64,000 bases of DNA from Vibrio mytili (GTDB lineage Bacteria; Pseudomonadota; Gammaproteobacteria; Enterobacterales; Vibrionaceae). Both the position numbers and the translations under genes were made by a program. Positions 1 through 10,230 of the stretch are shown one piece after another (positions within the stretch are counted from its first letter, which is position 1; each line of letters opens with the position of its first letter). The notes below the pieces were generated by a model. That model ran no database searches. It saw nothing but the letters and a program-made list of their open reading frames with translations, and was not told where the DNA came from. The DNA is taken from positions 62,001 to 126,000 of the forward strand of contig NZ_JXOK01000081.1 of the NCBI RefSeq assembly GCF_000830505.1, written 5' to 3'.

Positions 1-1
1 T

Positions 2-1243
2 GGTCTCGATATAGGCACTGCAACCGTTTCAGCTCTAGTGGGTGAGATTCTACCGGATGGCCAAATTAATATTATTGGCGCAGGTAGTAGCCCCTCGCGC
101 GGCATGGATAAGGGTGGCGTGAATGATTTGGAATCGGTGGTAAAATCAGTACAACGCGCAGTTGATCAAGCTGAATTAATGGCCGAGTGCCAAATCAGCA
201 GGGTATTTATCTCGTTGTCTGGTAAACATATCGCAAGCCGAATTGAAAAAGGTATGGGTACTATATCGGATGAAGAAGTGTCTCAAGAAGACATGGACAG
301 AGCGATCCATACCGCCAAATCAATCAAAATCGGTGATGAGCAACGAATTCTTCATGTGATTCCACAAGAGTTCACTATCGACTACCAAGAAGGGATTAAA
401 AACCCGCTTGGTCTTTCTGGAGTAAGAATGGAAGTCAGTGTCCATCTTATTTCCTGCCATAATGATATGGCGCGCAACATTATTAAGGCCGTAGAACGTT
501 GTGGTCTTAAAGTAGAGCAACTTGTTTTTTCCGGTCTTGCGGCAAGTAATGCCGTGATCACCGAGGATGAAAGAGAGCTCGGAGTTTGTGTGGTGGATAT
601 TGGCGCCGGCACGATGGATGTTTCTATCTGGACGGGTGGTGCGCTACGTCACACAGAAGTATTTTCGTACGCAGGAAATGCAGTAACCAGTGATATTGCC
701 TTTGCTTTTGGCACGCCAGTAAGCGATGCTGAAGAAATAAAAGTGAAATATGGCTGCGCTTTGAGTGAACTAGTCAGCAAGGATGATACGGTTAACGTAC
801 CAAGTGTCGGCGGACGTCCTTCGCGGAGTCTACAGCGACAAACATTGTCAGAAGTCATTGAACCACGTTATTCTGAACTAATGGGGTTGGTTAACCAAAC
901 TATCGATACCGTTCAAGCTAAATTGCGCGAAGAGGGCATTAAGCATCAACTCGCTGCAGGTGTTGTACTCACAGGCGGTGCAGCGCAAATGGATGGTGTG
1001 ATAGAATGTGCGGAACGCGTATTCCGCAATCAAGTAAGGGTCGGCAAACCGCTTGAAGTCAGCGGCTTAACTGACTATGTAAAAGAGCCGTACCATTCTA
1101 CGGCAGTTGGATTACTTCATTACGCAAGAGACATACAATCTAGTGACGATAGCGATTATAACGAACCGAAGCGTTCTTCTTCTCGTTCATCCGTAACTGG
1201 CTTCTTTGATAAATTGCGTAACTGGATACAAAAAGAGTTTTAA
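2..1243 (+). CDS. ftsA: Cell division protein FtsA (5' end outside window)
   Basis: Actin-like ATPase that tethers FtsZ polymers to the inner membrane and recruits later divisome proteins. The reading frame is open from base 2, which reads GLDIGTATVSALVGE (phosphate-1 region of the actin fold), so roughly a dozen N-terminal residues lie before the window. Further support is VVDIGAGTMDVS (phosphate 2) near residue 190, VVLTGGAAQMDG (adenosine motif) near 310, and a C-terminal amphipathic tail ending GFFDKLRNWIQKEF, the membrane-targeting sequence. The GTG at 38 is an internal codon, not the start. ftsZ begins 30 bp downstream, the standard division-cluster order. Confidence 0.97.
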   Translation, partial: GLDIGTATVSALVGEILPDGQINIIGAGSSPSRGMDKGGVNDLESVVKSVQRAVDQAELMAECQISRVFISLSGKHIASRIEKGMGTISDEEVSQEDMDRAIHTAKSIKIGDEQRILHVIPQEFTIDYQEGIKNPLGLSGVRMEVSVHLISCHNDMARNIIKAVERCGLKVEQLVFSGLAASNAVITEDERELGVCVVDIGAGTMDVSIWTGGALRHTEVFSYAGNAVTSDIAFAFGTPVSDAEEIKVKYGCALSELVSKDDTVNVPSVGGRPSRSLQRQTLSEVIEPRYSELMGLVNQTIDTVQAKLREEGIKHQLAAGVVLTGGAAQMDGVIECAERVFRNQVRVGKPLEVSGLTDYVKEPYHSTAVGLLHYARDIQSSDDSDYNEPKRSSSRSSVTGFFDKLRNWIQKEF

Positions 1244-1273
1244 CCTGAGTTGCAGGATAAACGGAGACAACAC

Positions 1274-2510
1274 ATGTTTGAACCGATGATGGAAATGTCT
1301 GACGATGCAGTAATCAAGGTCGTTGGAGTTGGTGGCGGCGGTGGTAACGCTGTTGAACACATGGTGCGTGAATCCATCGAAGGTGTGGAATTCATCAGCG
1401 TAAATACTGATGCGCAAGCACTTCGTAAGACAAGCGTTGGCAATGTCATTCAGATTGGTGGGGATATCACTAAAGGTCTGGGGGCAGGTGCGAATCCACA
1501 GGTTGGCCGTGAGGCAGCTCTCGAAGACAGAGATAGAATTAAAGATTCCCTAACCGGTGCCGATATGGTGTTTATCGCAGCGGGTATGGGCGGTGGTACA
1601 GGGACTGGTGCAGCTCCTGTTATTGCTGAAGTAGCAAAAGAACTCAATATTCTTACTGTTGCTGTCGTCACGAAACCATTCAGTTTCGAGGGTAAGAAGC
1701 GTTTAGCGTTTGCAGAGCAAGGTATTGATGAGTTGTCAAAACACGTTGACTCATTGATTACGATTCCAAACGAAAAGCTACTGAAAGTATTAGGTCGTGG
1801 TGTCACGCTATTGGAAGCGTTTGCTAGTGCAAACGATGTTCTGAAAAATGCGGTACAAGGTATTGCGGAGCTGATTACTCGTCCAGGCATGATCAACGTC
1901 GACTTTGCGACGTAAGAACAGTGATGTCTGAAATGGGTCACGCGATGATGGGTAGCGGCATTGCTAAAGGCGAAGATCGTGCTGAAGAAGCGGCTGAAAT
2001 GGCGATTTCGAGCCACTTCTTGAAGATATCGACTTGGCTGGTGCACGTGGTGTACTTGTTAACATTACTGCTGGTCTGGATATGCGTCTTGATGAGTTTG
2101 AGACAGTTGGTAACACCGTTAAAGCATTTGCTTCTGACAATGCGACCGTTGTTATTGGTACGTCTTTAGACCCTGATATGACTGACGAAATCCGAGTCAC
2201 TGTGGTAGCAACAGGTATTGGCAACGAGAAAAAACCTGATATTACGCTCGTTGCAGGTGGAAAAGCGAATGTCGCACCAGCGACACAAGCTCAACCACAA
2301 CAACAAGCAGCGGCAACGCAAGCTGAAGAGAAACAGGCACAAACCTTGCAGACTCAAATGCAAGAGAAGCCACAGGTAACTCATCAGCAAGCAAATAATG
2401 CTTCTTCTTCTGCAGCAGCGTCACCGAGCCAAAGCTCAGCAGCGCCAAAGCAAGAAAAAGAAAACGGCTATCTTGATATTCCGGCATTTTTGCGTCGTCA
2501 AGCTGATTAA
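1274..2510 (+). CDS. ftsZ: Cell division GTPase FtsZ, interrupted by two single-base deletions
   Basis: Tubulin-like GTPase that forms the cytokinetic ring. The start is ATG 1274 ([21 protein letters not shown]), after GGAGACAACAC; a GTG 24 bp upstream is less likely. The tubulin signature GGGTGTG is present, followed by the T7-loop region. Frame is lost twice: after NVDFA, where gcg-acg should be gcg-gac (one G missing near 1909), and after AISS, where agccac should be agcccac (one C missing near 2013). Restoring both gives about 412 residues, ending in the conserved tail [11 protein letters not shown] that binds FtsA and ZipA. FtsZ is essential, so both breaks are probably sequence errors. 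Confidence 0.96.
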
Positions 2511-2611
2511 TCTTTAATCCATAAATTTGACACGGTTCAAAATTATGATAGGATTCATTGTCAATGTTACAAACGACTGTGTTTTGTAGCGCATTGTAAA
2601 GAGGCAAGCAG

Positions 2612-3529
2612 ATGATCAGACAACGTACTCTGAAAGAAATAGTGAAAACAACTGGTGTGGGTCTCCACTCTGGTCGTAAAGTCACGCTTACTCTGCGCCC
2701 AGCTGCTGCAAATACGGGGATTATTTATCGTCGTACGGACGTGAATCCTCCTGTAGATTTTCCAGCTGATCCAGCATCGGTTCGTGACACTATGTTATGT
2801 ACAGCATTGGTTAACGACGAAGGCGTGCGTATTTCAACAGTTGAACACTTGAATGCCGCACTTGCTGGTATGGGCATCGACAACATTGTTGTCGAGGTTG
2901 ACGCACCTGAAATTCCAATTATGGATGGTAGTGCTAGCCCATTCGTATACTTGCTTCAGCAAGCGGGTATCGAAATGCAAAATGTGCCAAAACGCTTTAT
3001 CCGTATTAAGAAACCAGTTCGCTTCGAAGATGGCGATAAGTGGGCAGAGTTTGTCCCATTTAATGGTTTCCGCATGGACTTCGAGATTGACTTCGAGCAT
3101 CCTGCGATTGAATCAGACGAACAACGCCTTCTATTTGATTTTTCATCGAAAGGTTTTGTACGTGAGATATCTCGAGCGCGTACGTTTGGTTTCATGCGTG
3201 ATATCGAGTACTTACAATCGCAAAACCTTGTTTTAGGTGGTAGCTTTGATAACGCTATCGTTTTGGATGATTACCGTATTCTAAACGAAGAAGGCTTACG
3301 ATTCGAAAATGAGTTTGTGACTCATAAAGTGTTGGATGCTATTGGCGACCTTTACATGTGTGGTCACCCGATTATTGGTGAGTTCCGTGCATTTAAATCA
3401 GGTCACGGTCTTAATAACCAACTTCTTCGTGCTGTTTTGGCCGACCAAGAAGCATGGGAATGGACGACGTTCGAAGAAGAAGTAGGCTCACCAGTGGCGT
3501 TTGCAGAGCCAAATATGGTACTCGCTTAA
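2612..3529 (+). CDS. lpxC: UDP-3-O-acyl-N-acetylglucosamine deacetylase LpxC
   Basis: Zinc deacetylase for the committed step of lipid A synthesis, cytoplasmic. The length of 305 residues is that of the family. It starts [21 protein letters not shown]. The zinc ligands are visible as STVEHLNAA and [20 protein letters not shown] (His, Asp), with FKSGHGLNN near residue 265 supplying the catalytic His. It is about 100 bp downstream of ftsZ with no terminator between, so it may share transcripts with the division cluster. A terminator follows at 3547-3574. In enterobacteria LpxC is controlled by FtsH proteolysis; the sequence here says nothing further on that. Confidence 0.97.
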   Translation: MIRQRTLKEIVKTTGVGLHSGRKVTLTLRPAAANTGIIYRRTDVNPPVDFPADPASVRDTMLCTALVNDEGVRISTVEHLNAALAGMGIDNIVVEVDAPEIPIMDGSASPFVYLLQQAGIEMQNVPKRFIRIKKPVRFEDGDKWAEFVPFNGFRMDFEIDFEHPAIESDEQRLLFDFSSKGFVREISRARTFGFMRDIEYLQSQNLVLGGSFDNAIVLDDYRILNEEGLRFENEFVTHKVLDAIGDLYMCGHPIIGEFRAFKSGHGLNNQLLRAVLADQEAWEWTTFEEEVGSPVAFAEPNMVLA

Positions 3530-3546
3530 CCCCAAGTTAGAAATTC

Positions 3547-3574
3547 AAAAACCAGGTCTCGGCCTGGTTTTTTT
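3547..3574 (+). terminator. Intrinsic terminator after lpxC
   Basis: CCAGGT / GCCTGG stem (one G-U pair) flanked by five A and seven T. It lies 18 bp after the lpxC stop. Confidence 0.8.
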
Positions 3575-3632
3575 CTGTCTAAAATTTGTCCTGTTTATCC
3601 GTTAGTGGCAAAGCGAATCATAAATAAGGGTG

Positions 3633-4088
3633 CTATGGTTTCGATTTTTCTGCCATATCCGCTAACCTTTTGAGGCGCATCTGAATTTTAGGTGGTGCCA
3701 TGTCTGCAATGGTCATCAATGATTTGGCAGCTGATTCTGTTAACGGTGGCCGTTTGGGACGGTCATCTTGCACAAATCGGTTTCGATATAGTGATGGGTT
3801 GATCCGAACTTCAACACTAACGAGCTTAGCGTAACCTTGGGTGCGTAGTTTATTGAGGATCATTAGGCGATCATAATCGATCTTCATTTTGATCGAGGCG
3901 CTGGATACGTCGATCAAAAGATGTCCGTGGCGAACATTCGCGACACGGCAATGATCTGCCGTACCTTGTGGTAGAATAGCTTGTAAAGCTTGATTGAGTT
4001 GCAAGATTTCTCCAGCATGCTCTTGAATCTGCTTAAACTGAGAGTCGGCAATAACATCTTCGGTAGAAGTAGGGCGATGATCACGCAT
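3633..4088 (-). CDS. dciA: DciA-type replicative helicase loader (DUF721)
   Basis: A DUF721 protein of 151 residues from ATG 4088 (MRDHRPTSTEDVIADS). A TTG 33 bp upstream would give 162 residues but has no better ribosome site. DUF721 proteins in bacteria without DnaC are the DciA family, which helps load DnaB helicase. The N-terminal half (about residues 10-100, with HCRVANVRHGHLLIDVSSAS and a KLRTQGYAKLVSVEVRI strand) fits the KH-like DUF721 domain. The rest is basic and low in predicted structure. The gene lies opposite to lpxC and secA, in the interval where E. coli carries secM. Family assignment is firm; the exact role is from related Vibrio proteins. Confidence 0.85.
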   Translation of the reverse strand: MRDHRPTSTEDVIADSQFKQIQEHAGEILQLNQALQAILPQGTADHCRVANVRHGHLLIDVSSASIKMKIDYDRLMILNKLRTQGYAKLVSVEVRINPSLYRNRFVQDDRPKRPPLTESAAKSLMTIADMAPPKIQMRLKRLADMAEKSKP

Positions 4089-4471
4089 AGGTAAAATCTT
4101 ATTTTGTTTAGATATACTCAATTCTAGAGCAGCTTTATCTCTAGGTATAGTTTACATTAACGCGTTTAAACGTAATCGTATAACGCAAGCACAACTTACT
4201 CTGAAAAATGACAGGAATAAATAGTAAATCCAGTACAATTTCATTAAAAATTTCAGAGTGCTTCAAACAAATACGCCTACTTATGGTTGTATTGGTGAAA
4301 AATCCTTACACTAAGCCACATTGTTTCAAAATTTAGCCTTGAAATATGGATGTTTGAGCTCAATATCTTTGATAAATGATTTATCTCAGTATTCTTAGTT
4401 CAAAACTGGTAGAGACTGAAGGCATTATGAGAAGATCGGGAACGGTCTGATTACAGAGAGAACCACGAAAA
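4089..4471. other. Intergenic region between dciA and secA; no secM
   Basis: About 380 bp, AT-rich, holding the divergent promoters of dciA and secA. I looked for a secM-like ORF with an export signal and a FxxxxWIxxxxGIRAGP arrest motif on the + strand before secA and found none; stops occur in all frames. A short palindrome, CGTTTAAACG, is at 4163-4172. Confidence 0.6.
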
Positions 4472-7198
4472 ATGATAACTAAGCTACTGACAAAAGTTAT
4501 TGGCAGTCGCAACGACCGAACACTGCGCCGCCTTAGAAAAATTGTAAAAGAGATTAATAATTACGAGCCAACTTTTGAGGCTCTCTCCGATGAAGAACTG
4601 AAAGCGAAAACCGTTGAATTTCGTGAGCGCCTAGAGAAAGGCGAAACACTTGATAAACTTCTTCCAGAAGCTTTTGCAACCGTTCGCGAAGCGTCAAAAC
4701 GCATTTACGGTATGCGTCATTTCGACGTTCAGCTCATTGGTGGTATGGTACTGAACTCTGGTCAAATTGCAGAAATGCGCACAGGTGAAGGTAAAACACT
4801 GACTGCTACTTTGCCCGCTTATCTTAATGCATTGGCTGGGAAAGGGGTTCACATTGTTACGGTGAACGATTACTTGGCTAAGCGTGACGCAGAAACAAAC
4901 CGTCCACTGTTTGAATTCCTTGGTATGACCGTTGGCGTTAACGTGCCTAATATGCATCCGCAAGAGAAAAAAGAAGCATACCAAGCCGATATTTTATACG
5001 GAACCAATAACGAGTTTGGTTTTGACTACCTTCGTGACAACATGGCTTTTCGTACCGAAGATCGTGTGCAGCGCGAGCGTTTCTTTGCCGTTGTCGATGA
5101 GGTCGACTCCATTCTTATCGATGAAGCACGTACTCCGCTTATTATTTCCGGCCCTGCCGAAGACAGCTCAGAACTGTACACTCGCATTAATTTATTGATT
5201 CCACATTTAAAAAGACAAGATAAAGAAGACTCAGAAGAGTATCGTGGTGATGGTCACTACACACTTGATGAGAAAGCAAAACAAGTTTACCTGACCGAAA
5301 CCGGCCAAGAATTTGTCGAAGAACTGATGGTTAAAAATGGTTTGATGGAAGAGGGTGATACACTTTACTCACCAACCAACATCAGCTTGCTTCACCATGT
5401 GAATGCAGCACTTCGTGCGCACGTTCTGTTCGAACGTAACGTTGACTACATTGTGACGGATGAAGGTGAAGTGGTTATCGTTGACGAACATACCGGCCGT
5501 ACCATGCCAGGACGTCGTTGGTCTGAAGGTCTGCATCAAGCGGTAGAGGCGAAAGAAGGCGTTAAGATTCAGAATGAGAACCAAACTCTGGCTTCTATCA
5601 CTTTCCAGAATTACTTCCGCCTTTACGAAAAACTGTCAGGTATGACGGGTACTGCGGATACAGAAGCGTTCGAATTTCAGTCTATTTATGGCTTGGAAAC
5701 TGTGGTTGTACCAACCAATAAACCAATGATTCGTAACGACATGCCTGATGTCGTTTACCGTACTGAGGCAGAAAAATTCGCCGCTATCATCGAAGATATT
5801 AAAGAGCGTGTAGCAAAAGGTCAGCCCACTTTGGTCGGTACGGTATCGATCGAAAAATCTGAGTTGTTGTCTAACGCACTTAAAAAAGCCAAGATTAAGC
5901 ACAATGTATTGAACGCTAAATTCCACGAGAAAGAAGCTGAAATTGTTGCTGAAGCAGGTATGCCAGGTGCGGTTACTATCGCAACCAACATGGCTGGTCG
6001 TGGTACCGATATCGTGCTTGGTGGTAGCTGGCAATCAAAAGTTGAAATGCTGGAAAATCCAACCCAAGAGCAAATCGATGCGATCAAAGCGGATTGGAAA
6101 GTCGTGCATGATAAAGTGCTGGAAGCAGGCGGCTTACACATTATTGGTACAGAACGCCATGAATCTCGTCGTATCGATAACCAGCTACGTGGCCGTTCTG
6201 GTCGTCAGGGTGATGCGGGCTCGTCGCGTTTCTACCTGTCGATGGAAGATTCACTGCTACGTATCTTTACTTCGGATCGCATGGCTAACCTGATCCAAAG
6301 TGGTATGGATGAAGGCGAAGCGATTGAATCGAAAATGCTGTCTCGTTCAATTGAAAAAGCACAGCGTAAAGTTGAAGGACGTAACTTCGATATTCGTAAG
6401 CAGCTTCTGGAATACGATGATGTGGCGAACGATCAACGTAAAGTCGTGTATGAATTACGCGATGAATTGATGAGTGCTGACGATATCAGTGAAATGATCG
6501 AACAGAATCGTGAAGATGTCATCACGGCGATCATTGATGAGTACATTCCACCACAATCACTTGAAGATATGTGGGATGTTGAGGGGCTTCAAGAACGTCT
6601 TAAAGCCGACTTTGATCTGGATGCACCAGTTAAACAGTGGCTTGAAGAAGATGACAAGCTTTACGAAGAAGCACTTCGTGAAAAGATCATTGCTCTAGCG
6701 GTTGAAGTCTACAAAGCGAAAGAAGAAGTGGTTGGTGCCCAGGTACTACGTAACTTCGAGAAATCCGTGATGTTACAAACGCTGGATACGCTTTGGAAAG
6801 AGCACTTAGCGGCAATGGATCACTTACGTCAAGGTATTCATTTGCGTGGTTATGCACAGAAGAACCCGAAACAAGAGTACAAACGTGAATCGTTTGAGCT
6901 GTTTGAAGGTTTATTAGATGCACTAAAATCGGATGTGATTACTGTACTGTCTCGGGTTCGCGTTCAGCAACAGGAAGAAGTTGAGCGTATGGAAGAGCAG
7001 CGTCGTGCACAAGCCGAAGAAGCGGCTCGCCGGGCACAAGCTCAACACGCAACGGCAGAAAACCAGTTGTCAGATGGTGAAGAGTCCGGAGATTCACATC
7101 AACCTGTAGTTCGCGATGAGCGAAAGGTTGGCCGTAATGAACCTTGCCCATGTGGCAGTGGCAAGAAGTACAAACAGTGCCACGGCAAAATTGACTAA
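4472..7198 (+). CDS. secA: Preprotein translocase ATPase SecA
   Basis: Motor ATPase that drives secretory proteins through SecYEG. Full length at 908 residues. Visible: Walker A MRTGEGKT near residue 105, [16 protein letters not shown] (Walker B/DEAD-like) near 210, the preprotein-binding region, [14 protein letters not shown] and [17 protein letters not shown] in the second motor domain near 505-590, and a C-terminal zinc tail [17 protein letters not shown] that binds SecB and lipids. No secM precedes it, so SecM arrest control as in E. coli is not available here. A terminator follows at 7217-7244 and mutT begins 70 bp downstream. Confidence 0.98.
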   Translation: MITKLLTKVIGSRNDRTLRRLRKIVKEINNYEPTFEALSDEELKAKTVEFRERLEKGETLDKLLPEAFATVREASKRIYGMRHFDVQLIGGMVLNSGQIAEMRTGEGKTLTATLPAYLNALAGKGVHIVTVNDYLAKRDAETNRPLFEFLGMTVGVNVPNMHPQEKKEAYQADILYGTNNEFGFDYLRDNMAFRTEDRVQRERFFAVVDEVDSILIDEARTPLIISGPAEDSSELYTRINLLIPHLKRQDKEDSEEYRGDGHYTLDEKAKQVYLTETGQEFVEELMVKNGLMEEGDTLYSPTNISLLHHVNAALRAHVLFERNVDYIVTDEGEVVIVDEHTGRTMPGRRWSEGLHQAVEAKEGVKIQNENQTLASITFQNYFRLYEKLSGMTGTADTEAFEFQSIYGLETVVVPTNKPMIRNDMPDVVYRTEAEKFAAIIEDIKERVAKGQPTLVGTVSIEKSELLSNALKKAKIKHNVLNAKFHEKEAEIVAEAGMPGAVTIATNMAGRGTDIVLGGSWQSKVEMLENPTQEQIDAIKADWKVVHDKVLEAGGLHIIGTERHESRRIDNQLRGRSGRQGDAGSSRFYLSMEDSLLRIFTSDRMANLIQSGMDEGEAIESKMLSRSIEKAQRKVEGRNFDIRKQLLEYDDVANDQRKVVYELRDELMSADDISEMIEQNREDVITAIIDEYIPPQSLEDMWDVEGLQERLKADFDLDAPVKQWLEEDDKLYEEALREKIIALAVEVYKAKEEVVGAQVLRNFEKSVMLQTLDTLWKEHLAAMDHLRQGIHLRGYAQKNPKQEYKRESFELFEGLLDALKSDVITVLSRVRVQQQEEVERMEEQRRAQAEEAARRAQAQHATAENQLSDGEESGDSHQPVVRDERKVGRNEPCPCGSGKKYKQCHGKID

Positions 7199-7216
7199 TT
7201 GGTTTATTACCAAATG

Positions 7217-7244
7217 AAAAAGAGTCGCCTAGGCGGCTCTTTTT
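7217..7244 (+). terminator. Intrinsic terminator after secA
   Basis: GAGTCGCC / GGCGGCTC stem (one G-U pair) flanked by A5 and T5, between secA and mutT. Confidence 0.8.
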
Positions 7245-7268
7245 GTATCAAGAGAACAGGCATTAGCT

Positions 7269-7670
7269 ATGAAAAGAATTCACATTGTTGCTGCGATCAT
7301 CTTTAACCAAGATAAATCGCAAGCCTTTATTACTAAACGTCCAACCGACAAACATAAAGGTGGTTTTTGGGAGTTTCCTGGTGGCAAAGTTGAGGCTGGT
7401 GAAACCATCGCTCAGGCCATGGCTCGTGAACTGGAAGAGGAAATTGGTATTCAGGTGACGGAGCAAGTTCCGTTTGAACACCTTGAATATGATTATCCAG
7501 ATAAATCGTTGAAGTTTGATTTTATCTTAGTGACGGCGTTTAAAAACGAGCCTTATGGGCGAGAAGGTCAAGAAGGTCGATGGGTCAACATTAGCGAGCT
7601 AGGTCAATATACTTTCCCAGAGGCTAATCAGCCGATTGTTGAACGAGTCGTCGAGACGTTTTCTTTATAG
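7269..7670 (+). CDS. mutT: 8-oxo-dGTP diphosphatase MutT
   Basis: Nudix hydrolase that removes oxidised guanine nucleotides from the pool and so prevents A:T to C:G transversions. It has 133 residues against about 130 for E. coli MutT. The Nudix box is GGKVEAGETIAQAMARELEEEIGI (residues about 38-61), preceded by GGFWEFPG. Placement after secA is the usual gammaproteobacterial order. Confidence 0.95.
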   Translation: MKRIHIVAAIIFNQDKSQAFITKRPTDKHKGGFWEFPGGKVEAGETIAQAMARELEEEIGIQVTEQVPFEHLEYDYPDKSLKFDFILVTAFKNEPYGREGQEGRWVNISELGQYTFPEANQPIVERVVETFSL

Positions 7671-7750
7671 TTTCGTACTAATCACCTTGTGGTTAGCAAG
7701 CTATGTTGTTAGTTTAAAAAGAGACCGCGAAACCAGAGATAACGAGATGA

Positions 7751-8593
<843 letters not shown>

Positions 8594-8607
8594 ATACATA
8601 ATTATTC

Positions 8608-8629
8608 GCCGGCGTATGCCGGCTTTTTT
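8608..8629 (+). terminator. Intrinsic terminator after dapB
   Basis: GCCGGC-gtat-GCCGGC stem followed by six T. Confidence 0.88.
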
Positions 8630-8639
8630 ATACATGTTA

Positions 8640-8940
8640 AAAATGATGTAAATGAAACGCTACGATACAATCGCCATTTTCACTCTAGTTTGGTGATGAT
8701 TTTGCTGGTTATGTAGTAGATTTTGTCTTTATTGCTTAAATTATATAGTTTTCTTTGTTTGGGTATCGTTTGCGTGAAGATGTCCTGATTTTTTGTGATG
8801 TCGAAAAAGTTCAAACTTGTGAAATTTATAAAAAATCCCTATGTCACGATGGAAATGGCGTTTAAACTTGTTTTTTTAGCGCTTATTGTGGCTGTTTAGC
8901 TTTACTGGCTAGAAAAAGATAATTTATTTTTGATTGTATG
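8640..8940. other. Intergenic region upstream of the carA promoter
   Basis: About 300 bp of AT-rich DNA between the dapB terminator and the carA promoter. I see no ORF with a ribosome site. I did not find a convincing pair of ArgR boxes of the kind that overlap the second carA promoter of E. coli. Confidence 0.5.
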
Positions 8941-8969
8941 TTGACAGTATTTAAGTCCGTCTTTAGAAT
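8941..8969 (+). promoter_or_regulatory. Sigma-70 promoter for carAB
   Basis: TTGACA at 8941-8946, a 17-bp spacer, and TAGAAT at 8964-8969: a perfect -35 and a good -10. Transcription from near 8976 would give a leader of about 100 nt before the carA TTG start. Confidence 0.75.
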
Positions 8970-9074
8970 ACCGCCAATTTGTCTGAAATACCTATTTATA
9001 TAAACTTTTTAGGTAAAGGAAGGCATTATTGCAGTTTGATTTATTTTTTTTGCATTTTTATTCTGGAGGTTGTC

Positions 9075-10214
9075 TTGGGTAAATTAGCACTGTTAGTCCT
9101 AGAAGATGGGACAGTGTTCCGCGGAGTGTCCATAGGGGCAGACGGCGTTTCCGTCGGTGAAGTCGTTTTTAATACCTCGATGACGGGGTATCAAGAAATC
9201 CTCACTGATCCTTCCTATTCTCAGCAAATCGTTACTCTTACTTATCCCCACATTGGCAATACCGGAACCACTTCCGAAGATGAAGAATCCTCTTCTATCC
9301 ACGCACAAGGCCTTGTGATTCGCGATCTTCCTCTTATCGCTTCTAACTTCCGTAATGAGCAATCCCTTTCTGATTATCTTAAGTCGCAACACATTGTTGG
9401 TATCGCTGACATCGATACGCGCAAGCTAACACGTATTTTACGTGAGAAAGGCGCGCAGAACGGTTGTATCGTTGCGGGCGATAACTTAGATGAAGCTTTA
9501 GCGTTGGCTAAAGCAAAAGAATTCCCTGGCTTAAAAGGAATGGATCTTGCGAAAGAAGTTACAACAAAAGAAGCGTATCAATGGAAGCAAGGTTCGTGGA
9601 CGCTCGAAAGTGGACTTCCAGAAGCGAAAGATGACAGCGAGCTGCCGTACCACGTCGTGGCATACGACTTCGGAGCAAAGCGAAACATCCTACGCATGTT
9701 GGTTGACCGCGGTTGCCGCTTAACGGTTGTACCTGCTGAAACGTCAGCAGAAGAAGTACTGGCTCTTAATCCAGATGGCGTTTTCCTATCAAACGGCCCT
9801 GGTGACCCTGAACCATGTACTTACGCTATTGAAGCAACAAAAGTGTTCCTAGAAAAAGGCTTACCTATCTTTGGTATCTGTCTGGGTCACCAAATCCTGG
9901 CGCTAGCGTCTGGTGCACAAACTGTGAAAATGAAGTTTGGTCACCACGGTGCGAACCACCCAGTTAAAGATTTAGATCGTAACGTTGTAATGATTACCTC
10001 TCAAAACCACGGTTTTGCAGCGGACGAAGCAACGCTACCGGAAAACCTACGTGCAACTCACGTATCTCTATTTGATGGCTCTCTGCAAGGTATCCACCGT
10101 ACAGATAAGCCAGCATTTAGCTTCCAAGGTCACCCAGAAGCGAGCCCAGGTCCACATGACGCAGCACCGCTTTTTGACCACTTTATCGAACTAATCAAAC
10201 AACACAGCGCTTAA
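9075..10214 (+). CDS. carA: Carbamoyl-phosphate synthase small (glutaminase) subunit
   Basis: Hydrolyses glutamine and channels ammonia to CarB; serves both arginine and pyrimidine synthesis. I place the start at TTG 9075 ([17 protein letters not shown]), directly after TGGAGGTTGTC. The frame runs 96 bp further upstream but that extension is hydrophobic, has no counterpart in CarA and includes the promoter leader. The result is 379 residues, normal for the family. N-terminal small-subunit domain to about 180, then a class I glutamine amidotransferase domain with nucleophile FGICLGHQ and triad partners in [10 protein letters not shown]. carB starts 16 bp downstream. The TTG start and the Shine-Dalgarno region are the predicted target of the RNA at the end of carB. 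Confidence 0.97.
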   Translation: MGKLALLVLEDGTVFRGVSIGADGVSVGEVVFNTSMTGYQEILTDPSYSQQIVTLTYPHIGNTGTTSEDEESSSIHAQGLVIRDLPLIASNFRNEQSLSDYLKSQHIVGIADIDTRKLTRILREKGAQNGCIVAGDNLDEALALAKAKEFPGLKGMDLAKEVTTKEAYQWKQGSWTLESGLPEAKDDSELPYHVVAYDFGAKRNILRMLVDRGCRLTVVPAETSAEEVLALNPDGVFLSNGPGDPEPCTYAIEATKVFLEKGLPIFGICLGHQILALASGAQTVKMKFGHHGANHPVKDLDRNVVMITSQNHGFAADEATLPENLRATHVSLFDGSLQGIHRTDKPAFSFQGHPEASPGPHDAAPLFDHFIELIKQHSA

Positions 10215-10230
10215 TTCGGAGTAGTAGATA

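Noticed and set aside
1274-2510. ftsZ, carB, thrB and others as true pseudogenes
   Set aside because: ftsZ is essential, the flanking protein is conserved on both sides of every break, and all nine breaks are single deletions in short homopolymers.
4163-4172. CGTTTAAACG palindrome as an operator
   Set aside because: A 10-bp AT-rich palindrome is expected by chance in a region of this length.
4142-4471. A secM-like regulatory ORF before secA
   Set aside because: All frames have early stops and none combines a ribosome site, export signal and arrest motif.
8979-9074. N-terminal extension of CarA from an upstream TTG
   Set aside because: It has no ribosome site, is not conserved in CarA and lies right at the predicted transcription start. 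TTG 9075 has an ideal ribosome site.
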